Shown: piece by piece, positions 1-11,285 of the stretch | How the letters are laid out: each line of letters opens with the position of its first letter | Position numbering within the stretch: the stretch's first letter is position 1 | Assembly: GCA_023213395.1 (NCBI GenBank) | Contig: CM041465.1 | Location: 101,315,741-101,379,740 of the forward strand | DNA from: Cycas panzhihuaensis | Lineage: Eukaryota > Cycadophyta | Direction of reading: 5' to 3' | Length of the DNA: 64,000 nt | Program-made: the position numbers and the translations under genes | The notes under the pieces: generated by a model | Told to the model about the DNA's origin: nothing | The model's input: the letters and a program-made list of their open reading frames with translations, nothing else | The model's database searches: none

Positions 1-619
1 ATGAACCATATGGATAGGAACTTATTTATGTCCTAAGGATTCCAAAACTAGGTTTCATTGATTGGGACTTCACAAGATATCCATTATAGACATATATAAA
101 AATACTATATGGAGCTCCTCAATAATTATGAATATCTTCCCATTACTTGTGGGTTAGGGGAGGGACCTTCTTAGGTCATATTGACTAGGGTAGACAAGCA
201 TGGTCTTTGAAACAAAATGGAACTCTATGGGTTATGGATCAATAAGTGGTTATTAGGATGAGAAGGCCACTTTAGCCTTCTTTTCTACTTAAACTTAGGT
301 CATGGTGAATACTTGAGTGGTCTCAAGTATTTTAATGACTCTTTTACCCTTGGTATTAAAATATTTTGTGACTTTAGTAGTTGCTTGCTCCTTGGATAAA
401 GACATTATTGGTATAAGTTAAGATTTATCTTTAGGTTGGTTTGAAGGTGAATTAGATGGTTGTATATTTGAGGCTAGGGTACTTCTCTGTCTCATTTGGT
501 TTGTTGTTGAACTTGGGGCTTGGGTGATTTATAATTTGAAAAGGAATCTTAATGGATTAGTTGCTTTAAATTAGGTTTTAACATAGATTGAGATATAAGA
601 TCCCATAGTAGTGCTTACT
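1..619. other. AT-rich stretch, nothing recognised
   Basis: I see no open frame of useful length, no family motif and no obvious repeat shared with the rest of the window. It may be flanking DNA or further decayed element sequence left of the copia remnant that follows. Confidence 0.4.
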
Positions 620-955
620 TATTATTAGGAAACACTAAATTAAGAGGTAGGATGCTATAATTATTAATGTGTATAAAAGACTCGAACAAAATAAATGCAT
701 GAAACAAATAGATTTGACATGGGAACCCTTTTGGAAAAAATCCACTATAGAATAAATCATCACATTTTTATAAATCTGAATGTTGTACAATACAATAGAC
801 TTTGATCTATATTTACAGACCGTAACTACCTCAAATAATATTACATTGAGTTTATATTCATTGGTTCATAATACAATATTACATCAATATTATTTGGATA
901 ATATTATACCACATGTTTATATTAGTTGGTAAGCAGTTATAATACCACTCTAACA
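620..955 (-). repeat. LTR remnant of decayed copia-0
   Basis: On the minus strand, a purine-rich AAGAGTGGA is followed at 955 by TGTTAGAGTGG, which fits a polypurine tract followed by the start of a 3' LTR. It lies directly downstream, in minus sense, of a copia RNase H tail. The right edge (955) is the supported boundary. The left edge is not recognisable and is only placed where the sequence stops looking LTR-like. No partner LTR is present in the window. Confidence 0.45.
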
Positions 956-2250
956 TCCACTCTTAATATAAATATGGGTTCTTAAAGTCTTCCTAGGGAT
1001 TTATCTATTTCTTTATCCTTATTGATAAATCCTCCTTTAAGGATAACCTCATCAAATCCTAAATATACATGAATATTCATGTAGTGATCTTTAGTAAGAG
1101 CTTGGTAAACACATCCTCAATTTGATCTTCACTTAGATAGAACTTTAACCTACATCTTACCTAATTTGATCTACTCTTAGATGTAATGGTGTTGTGCCTT
1201 ATATGTGCATGATTCTTTAGAAATTATCTCTAATAGTTCCTGTAACCATACAATTCCTCTCTGCATTGACACTCAGTCTATAAAACTCAGTTCATTCCTT
1301 AATTAACCAAGAGGTTAAGCCACTTGAGCTATGTAGATCTCCTCTTCAAGTATTTATTAAGGAATGTTAGAATTTCATTCATTTGATGTGACTCCCAACT
1401 ATATAGAGTTACCAAAGCAAGGATCAATCATACTAATATCAACATAGAGATTGGTGCAAATATCTCCTTATAACTAATTCCTTCTTCCTACAATGAAATC
1501 TTACATAACAAGCTCTTCCAATTTGCAAACTGACTAGGTTCTTGAGGGAAGTAAGGGAACTAAATCTAATATGTCATACTCCTCCTTCATTACATCTTTC
1601 CATTGTGAATATCCACTTATTGGAATGTTGGTATCTATCACAAGTTTGATTGGTATACTGATCCTTGTTTAAAATTCATCCTCTAGGTCTTCAACCATCA
1701 CACTAAAATCCTCAATGGTCCTACTAGCACAAAATGCAAGACAAGGTTGCTATTTATATCTCTTCACATAATGGCTTCTCATCATCACTCCACTAGGTTT
1801 TCCTTCTGTCTCAAACATAATGTTAGGTATATAAACCTCTATACCTATTGAAACATAGCTCGAAAAGATAAGGAATGAAGGATAAAACCTATTTTTAGAT
1901 GACACTTCAACATGATATATCATTAACTTTTTAATTTTATATGTAGACTAATCACAATACTTGCCCCCCTTTTAGATCACATTGTTTGTAAGCTTTGTTT
2001 TGAACACAAACCCCATACAAATATACTACAAACTCTTGTGATCCTACTGCTATAATATTTAGGTAAGATGTATGCACTCCAATGCATCTCAAATAACTAA
2101 TGAAAGGTTTTTTACTAGTCTAATACACAATAGGGGATATGCCATGAATAGCATTAAAAGGTACCTAATAAATAGTTATTGTAATAGGTTCTGTTAAGAA
2201 ACATAGGAGGTGAACTCTTACCATACACCAAACACCTCCTCATCTACATT
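956..2250 (-). pseudogene. Ty1/copia pol remnant (copia-0): integrase C-end, RT start, RNase H tail
   Basis: Ancient copia polyprotein read on the minus strand in pieces. Around 1990-2200 a translation with PFISYLRCIG resembles the post-catalytic integrase motif usually written PSVSHLRVFG. Around 1540-1680, SQWKDVMKEEYDIL matches the start of the copia reverse transcriptase (W-x-x-AMKEEYDAL type). Around 1085-1200, SEDQIEDVFTK matches the terminal RNase H motif TEDQIADIFTK. Much of RT and RNase H between them is missing, and frames change and stop repeatedly. The domain order integrase-RT-RNase H is the copia order. No gag or protease was seen upstream. This is a dead fragment. The assignment rests on three short motifs in the correct order and orientation. 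Confidence 0.6.
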
Positions 2251-3199
2251 ATGATATTATTCTTCATTAACATCATAAACTGACATGGGGTACATGAGAC
2301 AACCAACTCCTATTTATACCATGATAATGGCAAAACTAATTTTAAGGCATCTCGTCATACACCTTTCTATTCACACTTTAATTTCATCACAAACACATTA
2401 TCAAATCTACATCAGACTTGTTCAAATATGTACATATGTTGAACCAACATCTGATAGGCTATATACCCTCATGCTAACATTAGTTCAACCACCCAAAGTA
2501 TAATAGCCCACCATAAACTAATAACAACTTATGTAAATAGGCCAATAAATAGTAATTTTGAGCATTGTTCACCTCATATATCTATTGTGAAAATACTAAT
2601 ATAGTTGTAAATAAAATACATCACTTTATGATAGTAAATAAACCACATCTTTGATGAATGTGTAATGATTAAAATCACTTAACATATTATTTGCATACCC
2701 TTCAACTTAGTATCTCTAAATTCACCCTTCTATCAATCAATGAAACTTATACTAATGTTGATAGCTCACCCATTAATCATGCCCAATATGCCTTTGCCCA
2801 TTATTCTCACCCTCTTATCAATTGATGCTAATTCGTTGTAATTGATAACTCACCCAAAATGCTCTCTCATATAACCAGATGTAAGAAGAGCATATCCTTG
2901 CCTCATATTGCCAAACAATCACCAACTAAGTGTGTCCAAAAGCATACACTTTGCTATTATATCATATACTTTACTATCAAAATGTTTCCTCATGCCACAA
3001 ACACCACCATAGGTTACCCACTTGAATATAATACTTCATGATAAAGAATCCACTCAATTTAAATTAACCCATGGTGACTAAAACCTTTAATATATCAAAT
3101 GTTAATAAGAACCACTAATGTTAATGGCAAAGAGCCATTCAAACATCAAATCTATTCACAAAACTATTTAATAGGTAAATAAATGGTGATATCAAATAT
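2251..3199. other. AT-rich stretch without a recognised gene
   Basis: Only short frames of about 60-70 codons occur, with no family motif and no convincing start context. It lies between copia-0 and the LTR of copia-A and probably contains older repeat debris. Confidence 0.4.
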
Positions 3200-3582
3200 T
3201 AGGATCATCCACCAAAAATAACTTTATGAAGGATGAGGTGCAGAGTAGGACTTCATATTGGCGAGTGCATTGTTGCTCTTTAGATTAAAATCTCCAATTG
3301 AATCAAGGGCGGTGTTAAAAAACACTAGGGAGGTATTCCCACCCCTTTTATAGATGATATTAGGGAGAAAACAAGTGCCTCAACCCAACTTATACATGAT
3401 TTCAAATTAATATTAAAAAAATAAAATTAATAAATGAGCACATACGTTAATAGAAGTGCATTGGAATATGGGTGGCTCCTGATGGTTGTTATGTGGCCCA
3501 AGGTGTCTCAAGGAGCCCCAAAGGTGGATTTAAGAGACCCTAGGTACACATATACAAATGCACATTGGGTGTCATCCCAACA
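3200..3582 (-). repeat. 3' LTR of copia-A (minus strand)
   Basis: On the minus strand the LTR begins at 3582 with TGTTGGGATGACACC, immediately after a purine tract. A good TATA box lies about 230 bases into it. The far end (CA on the minus strand) cannot be fixed because no second LTR is present for comparison, so the 3200 boundary is a guess. The element is truncated on its other side by the gag fragment at 6006, which explains the missing 5' LTR. Confidence 0.6.
3342..3353 (-). promoter_or_regulatory. TATA box in copia-A LTR
   Basis: The minus strand reads CTATAAAAGGGG at this position inside the LTR, a canonical plant TATA element at the expected end of U3. It is presumably inactive given the state of the element. 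Confidence 0.5.
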
Positions 3583-3592
3583 TTCTCCTCTA
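3583..3592 (-). other. Polypurine tract of copia-A
   Basis: The minus strand reads TAGAGGAGAA directly before the LTR start TGTTGGG. This is the expected plus-strand primer position for an element transcribed on the minus strand. Confidence 0.6.
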
Positions 3593-6000
3593 TAATACCC
3601 AATATAAACAACTCCTAAGCTATCTCTGAATTTTTAGAATTTAACTTTACCCAATGCCTTTGTAAATATATCCATTATTTAGTCTTCAGTGTTGTAATAA
3701 GCCAATTCAATTTCTTCTATTTGTACTAGTTCTCAAATGAAGTGATGTAAGTCTTGATGTGTTTTGTGTTGCCATAAAAAACTAGATATTTTACCATCTA
3801 GATAGTGCTTTGATTATTGCACCAAATTTTAGTGGGACCTTTCTGTTTTAGCTTTGAAATCTTATAGTAGTTTTCTCAACCAAACTTATTCACATACACC
3901 TAAAACTACTGCTTTGTACTCAGCCTTAGCTATAGATAATGAAACTGTGTTCTATTTCTTTATGCTCCATGATATAGTTGTCGATCCCATACTAAATATA
4001 TAACCTATTATTGATTTCCTATCATCAATGTCTCCTACCCAATCTGAGTCTGTATAACTAGTCAACTAAAATTTTAGAGAAGCTTTATAGTATAACCTAT
4101 ATTCTGGAGTTACTTTGAGATAATAGAGAATTCTCTTTGATTCTTGCCAATGGGTGGTCTTTGGATCTTGCATAAACCTAGACATAATACTAACTAAGTG
4201 TGTTATATCAGGTTTAGTGGATGTCAAATATATCAAGTTACTAATAAGTTGTCTGTAAAGCATAGGGTCGACTGATGTAGAGTCATTTGACTTTGAGAGC
4301 TTAATTCTAGTTTCTAATGGAGTTACCAATGATTTACAGTCAGTCATCCTAAACTTTTGTAATAAATATAAGGTATGTTTCTATTGGGAAATAACAATGC
4401 CTTTCTTGTCTTTCCATACTTCCAAACCTAGGAAGTAATGCATTATCCCTAAATCTGTCATTTCAAATTCTTTATACATGGCATCCTTGAATTGTCGAAA
4501 TAAGTGGAAGTCGTTTCCAGTGTACACAAGGTCATCCACATAAAGTCCTACTATTAGGATTAAATCTCCCTTGATTTGAATGTATAGATTAGGATCTACT
4601 TAAGATCTTTCAAAACCTTAATTTCTGAAGTATTTATTTATGAAAGAATACCAAGCCTTGGGTGCTTGTTTTAATCCATAGAATGCCTTTTTTAGATTAA
4701 ACACTTTGTTTTCTACCCCCCTAACTTCAAAACCAAGGGGTTAAGTGATATAAATATCCTCTTCAATATAGCCATTAAGGAAGGCATTGTTAACATCTAT
4801 TTGGTAAACTTTCCAACCCATTTGGGCTGCTAAGCTCATCACCATTCTAACCATTTCCATCTGAGAAATATAGGAAAAAGTTTTAGTATAGTTAATACCT
4901 TCTTTTTGGGAATAACCCTTATCAACCAACCTAGTCTTATATTTGTTAATTGAGCCATCTAAATGAAACTTGGTTTTGTAGATCTATTTGGTACCAATGG
5001 TCTTTTTCTTTAGAGGTAAATTGACTAACTCCCAAGTGTCATTTTTAATAATAGAGTTATATTCATCTTCCATTACTTTTTACCAACATGCATTTTTATT
5101 AGCCTCATCAAAATTTTGAGACTCATGAGTCTCCAATACTTTGATCATGAGGGTAAAATTAACCCTATGTGAGCATGTGGATCTATGATTATTGTCCAAT
5201 ATATTACCTAAGTCATGATTTCGATGAACCCCTTTTGGTAGATTTTGCGGTGGAGGTTAAGAGGAAGTTCCCTCCTTACTAGGTTCATTGATGACTCTTC
5301 TAGAGTCAAACATAACAGGCACATATTTAGATTTGGATGATTTATCAAACTTGATTACAACTTCCTTCTTCTTTTTTTAAATGTCTTGATAATAGGCATC
5401 CTCTTAGAATTTAACATCTCTGCTTAACATGACCTTTTTTTATTTACGGTTATAGACTTTGTATAACTTGGATGTTTCATTATAACTAAGGAATATACAT
5501 TTGATACTATGATCGTCTAACTTGGATCTCCATTGATTAGGAATGTGAGCATAGGCTAGGCATCTGAAGACTCTAAGTTAATGTATGCTTGGTTTGTAGC
5601 TAGTCCAAGCTTCTTCAGGAGTTTTCCACCTAAGGGCTTTGGTGGAGTAGCTATTGAGTAGGTAGACAGATGTATGTACTACTTTAGCCCAAAATTCATG
5701 TCCCAAATTCTTGTCCTTTAGCATGCACCTAGCCATTTTGACTATTATGCAATTCTTTCTCTTCACTACACCATTTTGTTGTGAAGTGTATGGATTAGTG
5801 AGCTATCTTCTAATGCCATGGTCAACACAATAATCCTTAAATGCATTAGATATAAATTCTCCCCCATTGTCTCATCTTAGGGATAGTAACTTATATCCAC
5901 TTTGTTGCTCCACAATGGTTTTGAAGTCAATAAAGTATTAAAAGGTGTCTGATTTGTATTTGAGGAAGAATACCCATGTCTTCCTTATGAAATTATATAT
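3593..6000 (-). pseudogene. Ty1/copia pol (copia-A): integrase second half, RT, RNase H
   Basis: Continuous copia polyprotein on the minus strand, 5' to 3' from about 6000 down to 3600. The integrase part retains DNGGEF (5854-5871), but the third acidic residue of the D-D-E triad reads Lys in NGVVKRKN, a Glu-to-Lys change. RT follows, with QMGWKVYQIDVNNAFLNG (about 4770-4825) and the catalytic LYVDDL (4528-4545). RNase H follows, with DSDWVGD, a decayed SIAKAEYKA and a tail near NTED-x-IMDIFTKAL (about 3650-3690). Stops mostly replace Gln or Trp codons. Gag, protease and the first half of the integrase are absent. The reading is lost near 6000 exactly where a gypsy gag fragment begins, so the truncation is a junction rather than decay. 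It encoded replication proteins of a cytoplasmic virus-like particle and cannot do so now. Confidence 0.88.
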
Positions 6001-6005
6001 AGTGG

Positions 6006-6625
6006 TGTTTTATGCACTTTTACATGGACCTCAAGATGAAGAGCATTCATAAATATGTCTTATTTTAAATATTCAAGTAGAGTGGGCTTGGATAAGTATA
6101 ATAAGTCATGGAAGCAGTGAACAAATTCTTTGTTAAGCTCACCATGGCCTTATTTAAGAGAAAGTAACATTTTAGCCCTACTCTCAAAAGGATGTAATAT
6201 ATTGAAGTAGTTAACAAAGATATCTACTAATTGTTGAAAGTAAAAAATAGAGTAGACAGGTAAGTAATAAAACCATATCAACATATTATCTTAAAGAGAT
6301 TTAGGGAACAACTTCATTAAGATACGGTCATATGGCTAATAGTTAATACATGCCATAGTAAATGCCTTAACATGGTCCTTGGGTCTTGGGATAAAGTGTC
6401 ATCAAAATTTGATGCTTTTAGAGGGTGAGGTAGTAAATCAGCTTTGAGTGTTTGTAGGGAAAGGAGGTTGGTTTGCTAGTTAATGAAGGGGTACATCCCA
6501 AGTTAAATTAAGCGATTAGTAGGTAGGAAGATAAGTTGAGGTGGATAAAACTATTAAGCCTAAGCCTTAACATGAGGGGTTTTCCCCTATTGAAAGGACT
6601 GGTAAGGTGGAATAGGCTAGCCCAA
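6006..6625 (-). pseudogene. Ty3/gypsy gag fragment (minus strand)
   Basis: On the minus strand a broken frame gives MACINY, then PYDRILMKLFPKSL, IWFYYLP, a region around FQQLVDIFVNYFN, and a later VSLK-like LLSLK. This is the retrotransposon gag (capsid) pattern. It closely parallels the plus-strand gag of gypsy-A at about 10550-10790, which has MACIDY, YDRILMKLFP and WFYRLP. It is therefore a fragment of a related gypsy element in the opposite orientation. It abuts the copia-A integrase on one side and the truncated 5' LTR of gypsy-A on the other. No pol of the same element is seen nearby. The plus-strand neighbour means it cannot be part of gypsy-A. Confidence 0.78.
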
Positions 6626-9149
6626 TTTTGAATCCATTTTACCTCTCTTAGCTCTCTTGTGAAAGAAAAAAATGCCTCTAACTTGTATTTTCTACTTTCT
6701 CCTTCTATCTTCCTCTTCTCTTAAGGTAAAACCCTAGATTACAAGTCTGTATCAGCTTGTCTTTAGTAGGTCTTCCTCCTCAAGTACTTACTCCAACTAC
6801 TACATCAAGTTTTTATAGGGTTTTCACTCTTCTTTTGCTACCAAGTGGAGTCCTCCTCCATCTAGTAAGAGGGATCCTTCCCCCTTCATTGAGTTATGAG
6901 GTAATATCTATCTCAAGTCAGTTTTAGTGGCTATTTTAGATCTTTTTCCTACTACTCTTTCTTTTAACAGGTATATGTTCATGAATACTTTCATTAATTC
7001 ATAAATCTTGTATATACATCCATCTCTTTAAGCCATTTAAAGGAAGGCAAACCCTTCCTTTCCCTTGTCAATCCTTCAACACATCTTGGTTTCCTCTTGA
7101 AACACAAGTGGGTGGATAATGGGAATTCCTTAAAAGGGAGAAGAGGAGTCCATGGCTAGGGTTCTAACCCTCATAGACACATCCTCTAGAGCAGCCCCCT
7201 ACCTTTCTTATTTTTCTTGCACCATATCCACCCTACACATTAAGAAAACCCTTAAGTGAAGATTTCTATTAGTTATGGTGTTCATAGCCTCTTGTAACAC
7301 TTGAAACCAACCTTTATATGCATTATTTAGTAGCAGATCTTCTAGTAAACTTTACTATTCATGAGATTTCTATCCTTTTTGCAAATCTTACAAGGGTTGC
7401 AACATTGCAACTTTTGTGACATTTATACTTTTTGTAACTTTTGTAGCTTTTGGTTCTTGTAAGTTATATTGTCTTCCTTGTTTGCTTAGAGTTACAAACC
7501 CTCTCTTGATTTGTTTACCTAGAGTACCCAAGCATATGGAGGTTTCTTGTTTGGAGGAGCTAGCCATTCTACAACTCTCCTTTCTCATGCCCTTTAAACC
7601 CCCCTTTTTTGCTAAAAGTGATTATTTGTAAAAACATCTAAATACATAATGGGAGAAATCAGAATATACATATATTACTTCTTTTCTTCAAGGCATTAAG
7701 AAAGTTTTGGTTTTCCTTTTAGAAAGTACATACATACACACATATATCCATATACATTGGCACATGTTTACCATTGCTTGTTAGAAGGAGTTGGTTCACA
7801 AGGCATCCCCCGCCTATTTCAAGCAAGTAAAGATCGTGGAAGAAGGTACGTTCAACTCATTTCTATTCATTTCTTTAAAACTTTCCTTTGAAGCTTTTTA
7901 TTCTTTTTGGTTATACGTTTTAGGGAAGGTAAGGAAGCCCCATCAATGATTCTGTCTATAATGCCAACCACGACTAGGAGCACAAGGTGATCAGTGAAGG
8001 GAAAGCAATGAAGGGAAGAAGATTCACTTCATTAACTAGGTTGATTCAAGGTGCATTGTCTCCAATCATTCTTTCCTCCCTTATCATTTTCCCCCTTTCC
8101 CGAAAAGGAAAAAGTAGGTTGTATTCCCATATTGTTTACAATCATTGGATTTGCATTCATTTAAAAGGAAAGTGAAAAGGGAAGTTATCCACATTTGCTT
8201 GCTTAACCATTGCATTGGTATGCATCAACCTCACCCCTTTCTTCCCTATTACAGGAGCATAAGAAAGGGATAATTTAGGTCAGTGCATCACTTGTATTGC
8301 ATCTCTAAGAAAAAGTGATAAAAGGGGTCCCCTTCCTTTGATGCATCCTTCTCTTATATATTCTATGCATTTACCAGGGTAGTAATATAAAGGGAACCTA
8401 GGCCCTTTGGCAGTTGATTTTTCTCCCATGCATTATTAAAACAGGTTGCATAAGTAATCATACTCTCTTCCTCTTTTGCACTCCCTTTTCCCTTTCACCT
8501 AGTTCTTTTGTTTATAAAAGTAAAAGAGAGTGAGGGAAAGAAGAGAAAAAGAAAGAGAGTTTCTTTTAAGTTGCATTTACTTAGTCGTAATACTTCGTAC
8601 CTTTACATCACCTTTGTATAAGAACTAAGGCATTATCCAAAACTCTTAACACACTTAACCACATGTTTTTTCACATAAACCCTAGAGGTATTCCTTTAGG
8701 TAATCCTTGGCAAGGGGCCCTATTTGTCTTTTCCTTTTTGGGATTTAGTTCCACCACACCAAACCCCTCTCACATTCTTCCACCTACCATTTATCTCTTA
8801 TCTCATAGGTCCCCTACTCCATTAGGGTTTGCCTCCTTTTATCCCTTCCTTCTGGGAAAAGAGATTTCATCCTCCCTCTCCTTTCTCCACCTATTAGGAT
8901 AGGAGAGTCCTTCTCTAGGCTACTCGGTAAATTGGGAATGCCTTTACCCACCTTAAATCTGATAAGGTACCTGCCGAAAGGGAGAGTCTTGTGTACTATT
9001 TGTGGATCTCTGAACCTATGTTCTGACACACGGATGCCTTTTATGGGTGACCTATCCCCTTACCCTCAAGGACCTTTAAACCCCTAGTTTATTGATAGTA
9101 TAATCTTGTTATCCTTGTGCTTATTGCCCCCCCCAAAGGTGTGCTTCCA
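6626..9149 (+). repeat. 5' LTR of gypsy-A (5'-truncated)
   Basis: Collinear with 19097-19396 plus 24679-26872 over about 2.5 kb. Shared landmarks include the segments around 6640/19113, 6925/24680, 7780/25540, 8660/26400 and 9040/26770. It ends with CCA at 9149, while the 3' copy ends TTCTA at 26872. Homology starts about 10 bases 3' of the position of the TATA box in the 3' LTR, so all of U3 is missing here. It keeps the empty target site into which copia-1 inserted in the sister LTR. Short frames inside it are not genes. Confidence 0.85.
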
Positions 9150-9150
9150 C

Positions 9151-9168
9151 TAGCGACCATACTACGGA
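9151..9168 (+). other. Primer binding site of gypsy-A
   Basis: Two bases after the LTR end the sequence reads TAGCGACCATACTACGGA. It resembles the TGGCGACT...GGGGA type of primer site common in this group, with G-to-A changes. The exact tRNA is not assigned. Confidence 0.5.
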
Positions 9169-9301
9169 CCTACTAGTAAAGGAACCATTTTAGTTTCCTT
9201 TGGATTGGCGTTGCCTCTCTCTTTTTAGCATCCCTTATTGATTCATTAGGTAACCCCCAATATCTTTTACACCATTTGTCTCTCTTTATTCCAAACCTTA
9301 G

Positions 9302-11071
9302 GAGGAACTTGAACATCATTTAGGAGGCCTTCCTCCTTCTTTGGAAGAGTCACCCCATTCTCCCCTTCCTTTATCTAATTCTGAATCAGTTATGGAGGGA
9401 CTCTCTTCAGAGTGGGCTTATCATGCCTATGTTTCTGAAACTCAACAATAACCTTTAACCTCATTCCAAGGTCCCACCCAAGAGGGAGACGATCCCATTT
9501 TCTATTTGGGTGATCAAGAGCACCCAAGTAGCCACCATCTTCCTGCACATGATGTAGGAGCTTCTTCTCCTATGGGATATCACCACCTTGGTGAAAGTAC
9601 CGATGAGGATCAACTTATGGGGTTTACTTCATTTGAGGAGCCTTCTACATCATATGAGTAAGTAGGAACCCCTCCCATAGATGTGGTGGAAGTGCTACAT
9701 CAATGCTTCCAAGTTGTAAGTCTCCAACCATCTCCAAAGTGGTTGGAGAGCATCTTGTGTAATGTAGTGCCCTCCTCTTCCTCATACGCACCCCCATACT
9801 CTTCACATTTAGCTTTGATATCCACAATGGGGCCATCCCTCATTGTACCCTATTCTTCATATGTCCCCCATCCTTTAGGGACCACCCAAGGTATGCCTAC
9901 TTCCTAAATTGGGTTGAGTATACCTCCTCCTAGCCAAGTAACTACACCTCAACCAACCTTGGTCCACCTGTCTCTTACTCAACCTAGGGGGGCTACATGT
10001 CCCCCTTCTTCTAGCCATGTAGGGTAAATCCCCATGCACTCATAGCCTCAACCTAGGGATCCTTCTCTTTATATACCCCCGTGATACACTTCCTAACCAT
10101 CGGGACATGGAAAGAAAAATTCCCATCATGTTTATGGGGTAGACTCCCTCCACCCATATGGAATTGCACCACCCATAGCTGGTCCATATGGGTAGAATCT
10201 AGTGCCACACCTATCTGCCTCATCTTCATGCATTACCTCATATGTGTTGCCTTTGCAAGGAGGACAAATCCCCCCTCAAGGCTCTTTTTCCTAAGTCCCC
10301 TTTAAACAAGGGGTATATCTTCAAGGGGGAATGGGTCCTTCCTACCCATCTGCCTCTCTCTCAGTTCCTTCACATCTGGGATTAGTCCCTTCCCACCAAG
10401 TAGGAGGGAGTTCATATCCCCCTTTCAATCAGACCTCCCAAGGAGGATTTGGGCATCGATACCCACCTCCTCCTTCATCTTTTGTTGACCCAATAGCTCA
10501 ACCAAGGGCTTGTCCCTTTGTTAACTATAGGTCAACCCCTTTGTCCATTAAGGCATTAAGGACTAACTTACTACCTCATCCTCCTGAGGTGCCCAAGTTC
10601 AATAGGACCTCCTTGTAAGACCTAACTAAGCATGTCAAAAGTTTCTCCATGGCATGTATCGATTACTAGGCCTATGATCGCATCCTAATGAAACTCTTTC
10701 CATGTTCTTTATAGGGTGATGCTCTTAAGTGGTTCTATCGCCTCCCTGCTCATTTGATACGGAAGTGTAGTGATAAGTCCTTTAGGAAGTGGTTCACCAT
10801 ATCGGCCTATGGTTCTATCTCCATTGAGGAGCCTAGTCCTCCTGCAAAGTTATACGTGGCCATTTTTGTCTCTCGTGTGACCTCCCATACCACTTCACCT
10901 TCCATCTCATTGCCCTCCTTGGGTAATGAAGATAGGGAACCTCCTGTCACACATCATAAGAGATCACCCTCCAACTCTCCCAAAGAGTCCGTTGACTACA
11001 TTGAGTGGTGGGTTGATCGTTATGGGCCCACTACTCTTCTCACTCCTGTTCCTCATCTTCTCCAAGCATAA
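9302..11071 (+). pseudogene. gag of gypsy-A
   Basis: One reading frame can be followed for about 1.77 kb through several in-frame TAA/TAG codons, mostly at Gln positions. The first two thirds is a Pro/Ser/Tyr-rich acidic leader (for example SLEESPHSPLP, MGYHHLGESTDEDQ). It is followed by PPEVPKFNRTS, then MACIDY, YDRILMKLFP and WFYRLPAHL, the core of the retrotransposon gag capsid domain. After FRKWF (about 10795) the expected second half of the capsid domain and the zinc knuckle are missing. Instead the frame enters a Ser/Pro-rich stretch (EDREPPVTHHKRSPS, YIEWWVDRYGP) probably from the gag-pol linker. So a deletion joins gag to later sequence. The product would have formed the particle shell. 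No plausible start codon can be chosen. Confidence 0.75.
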
Positions 11072-11285
11072 CTATCCATGGGTTAGACTGCTTTGAGAAT
11101 AATGAGATGTTATTAGAGAATTTGGCAGGCTCCACACCCAACCTCCCTCTTAGTCACCATAAGCTTGATCACTGGAAGATCCTCACCCTTGGGTCACCCC
11201 TAGCTAACCTAAGTCAACTTAGTTCCTCTTCACCCCTTCCTATTGACCAAGGCCCCCTCACATTATTCCACCTCCATAAACCCTC

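Noticed and set aside
2285-3041. Two frames of 60-72 codons in the left AT-rich region
   Set aside because: No motif, no start context, no homologous copy.
7416-8902. Several 60-79 codon frames in the 5' LTR of gypsy-A
   Set aside because: All lie within LTR sequence; the equivalents in the 3' LTR are shifted or broken.
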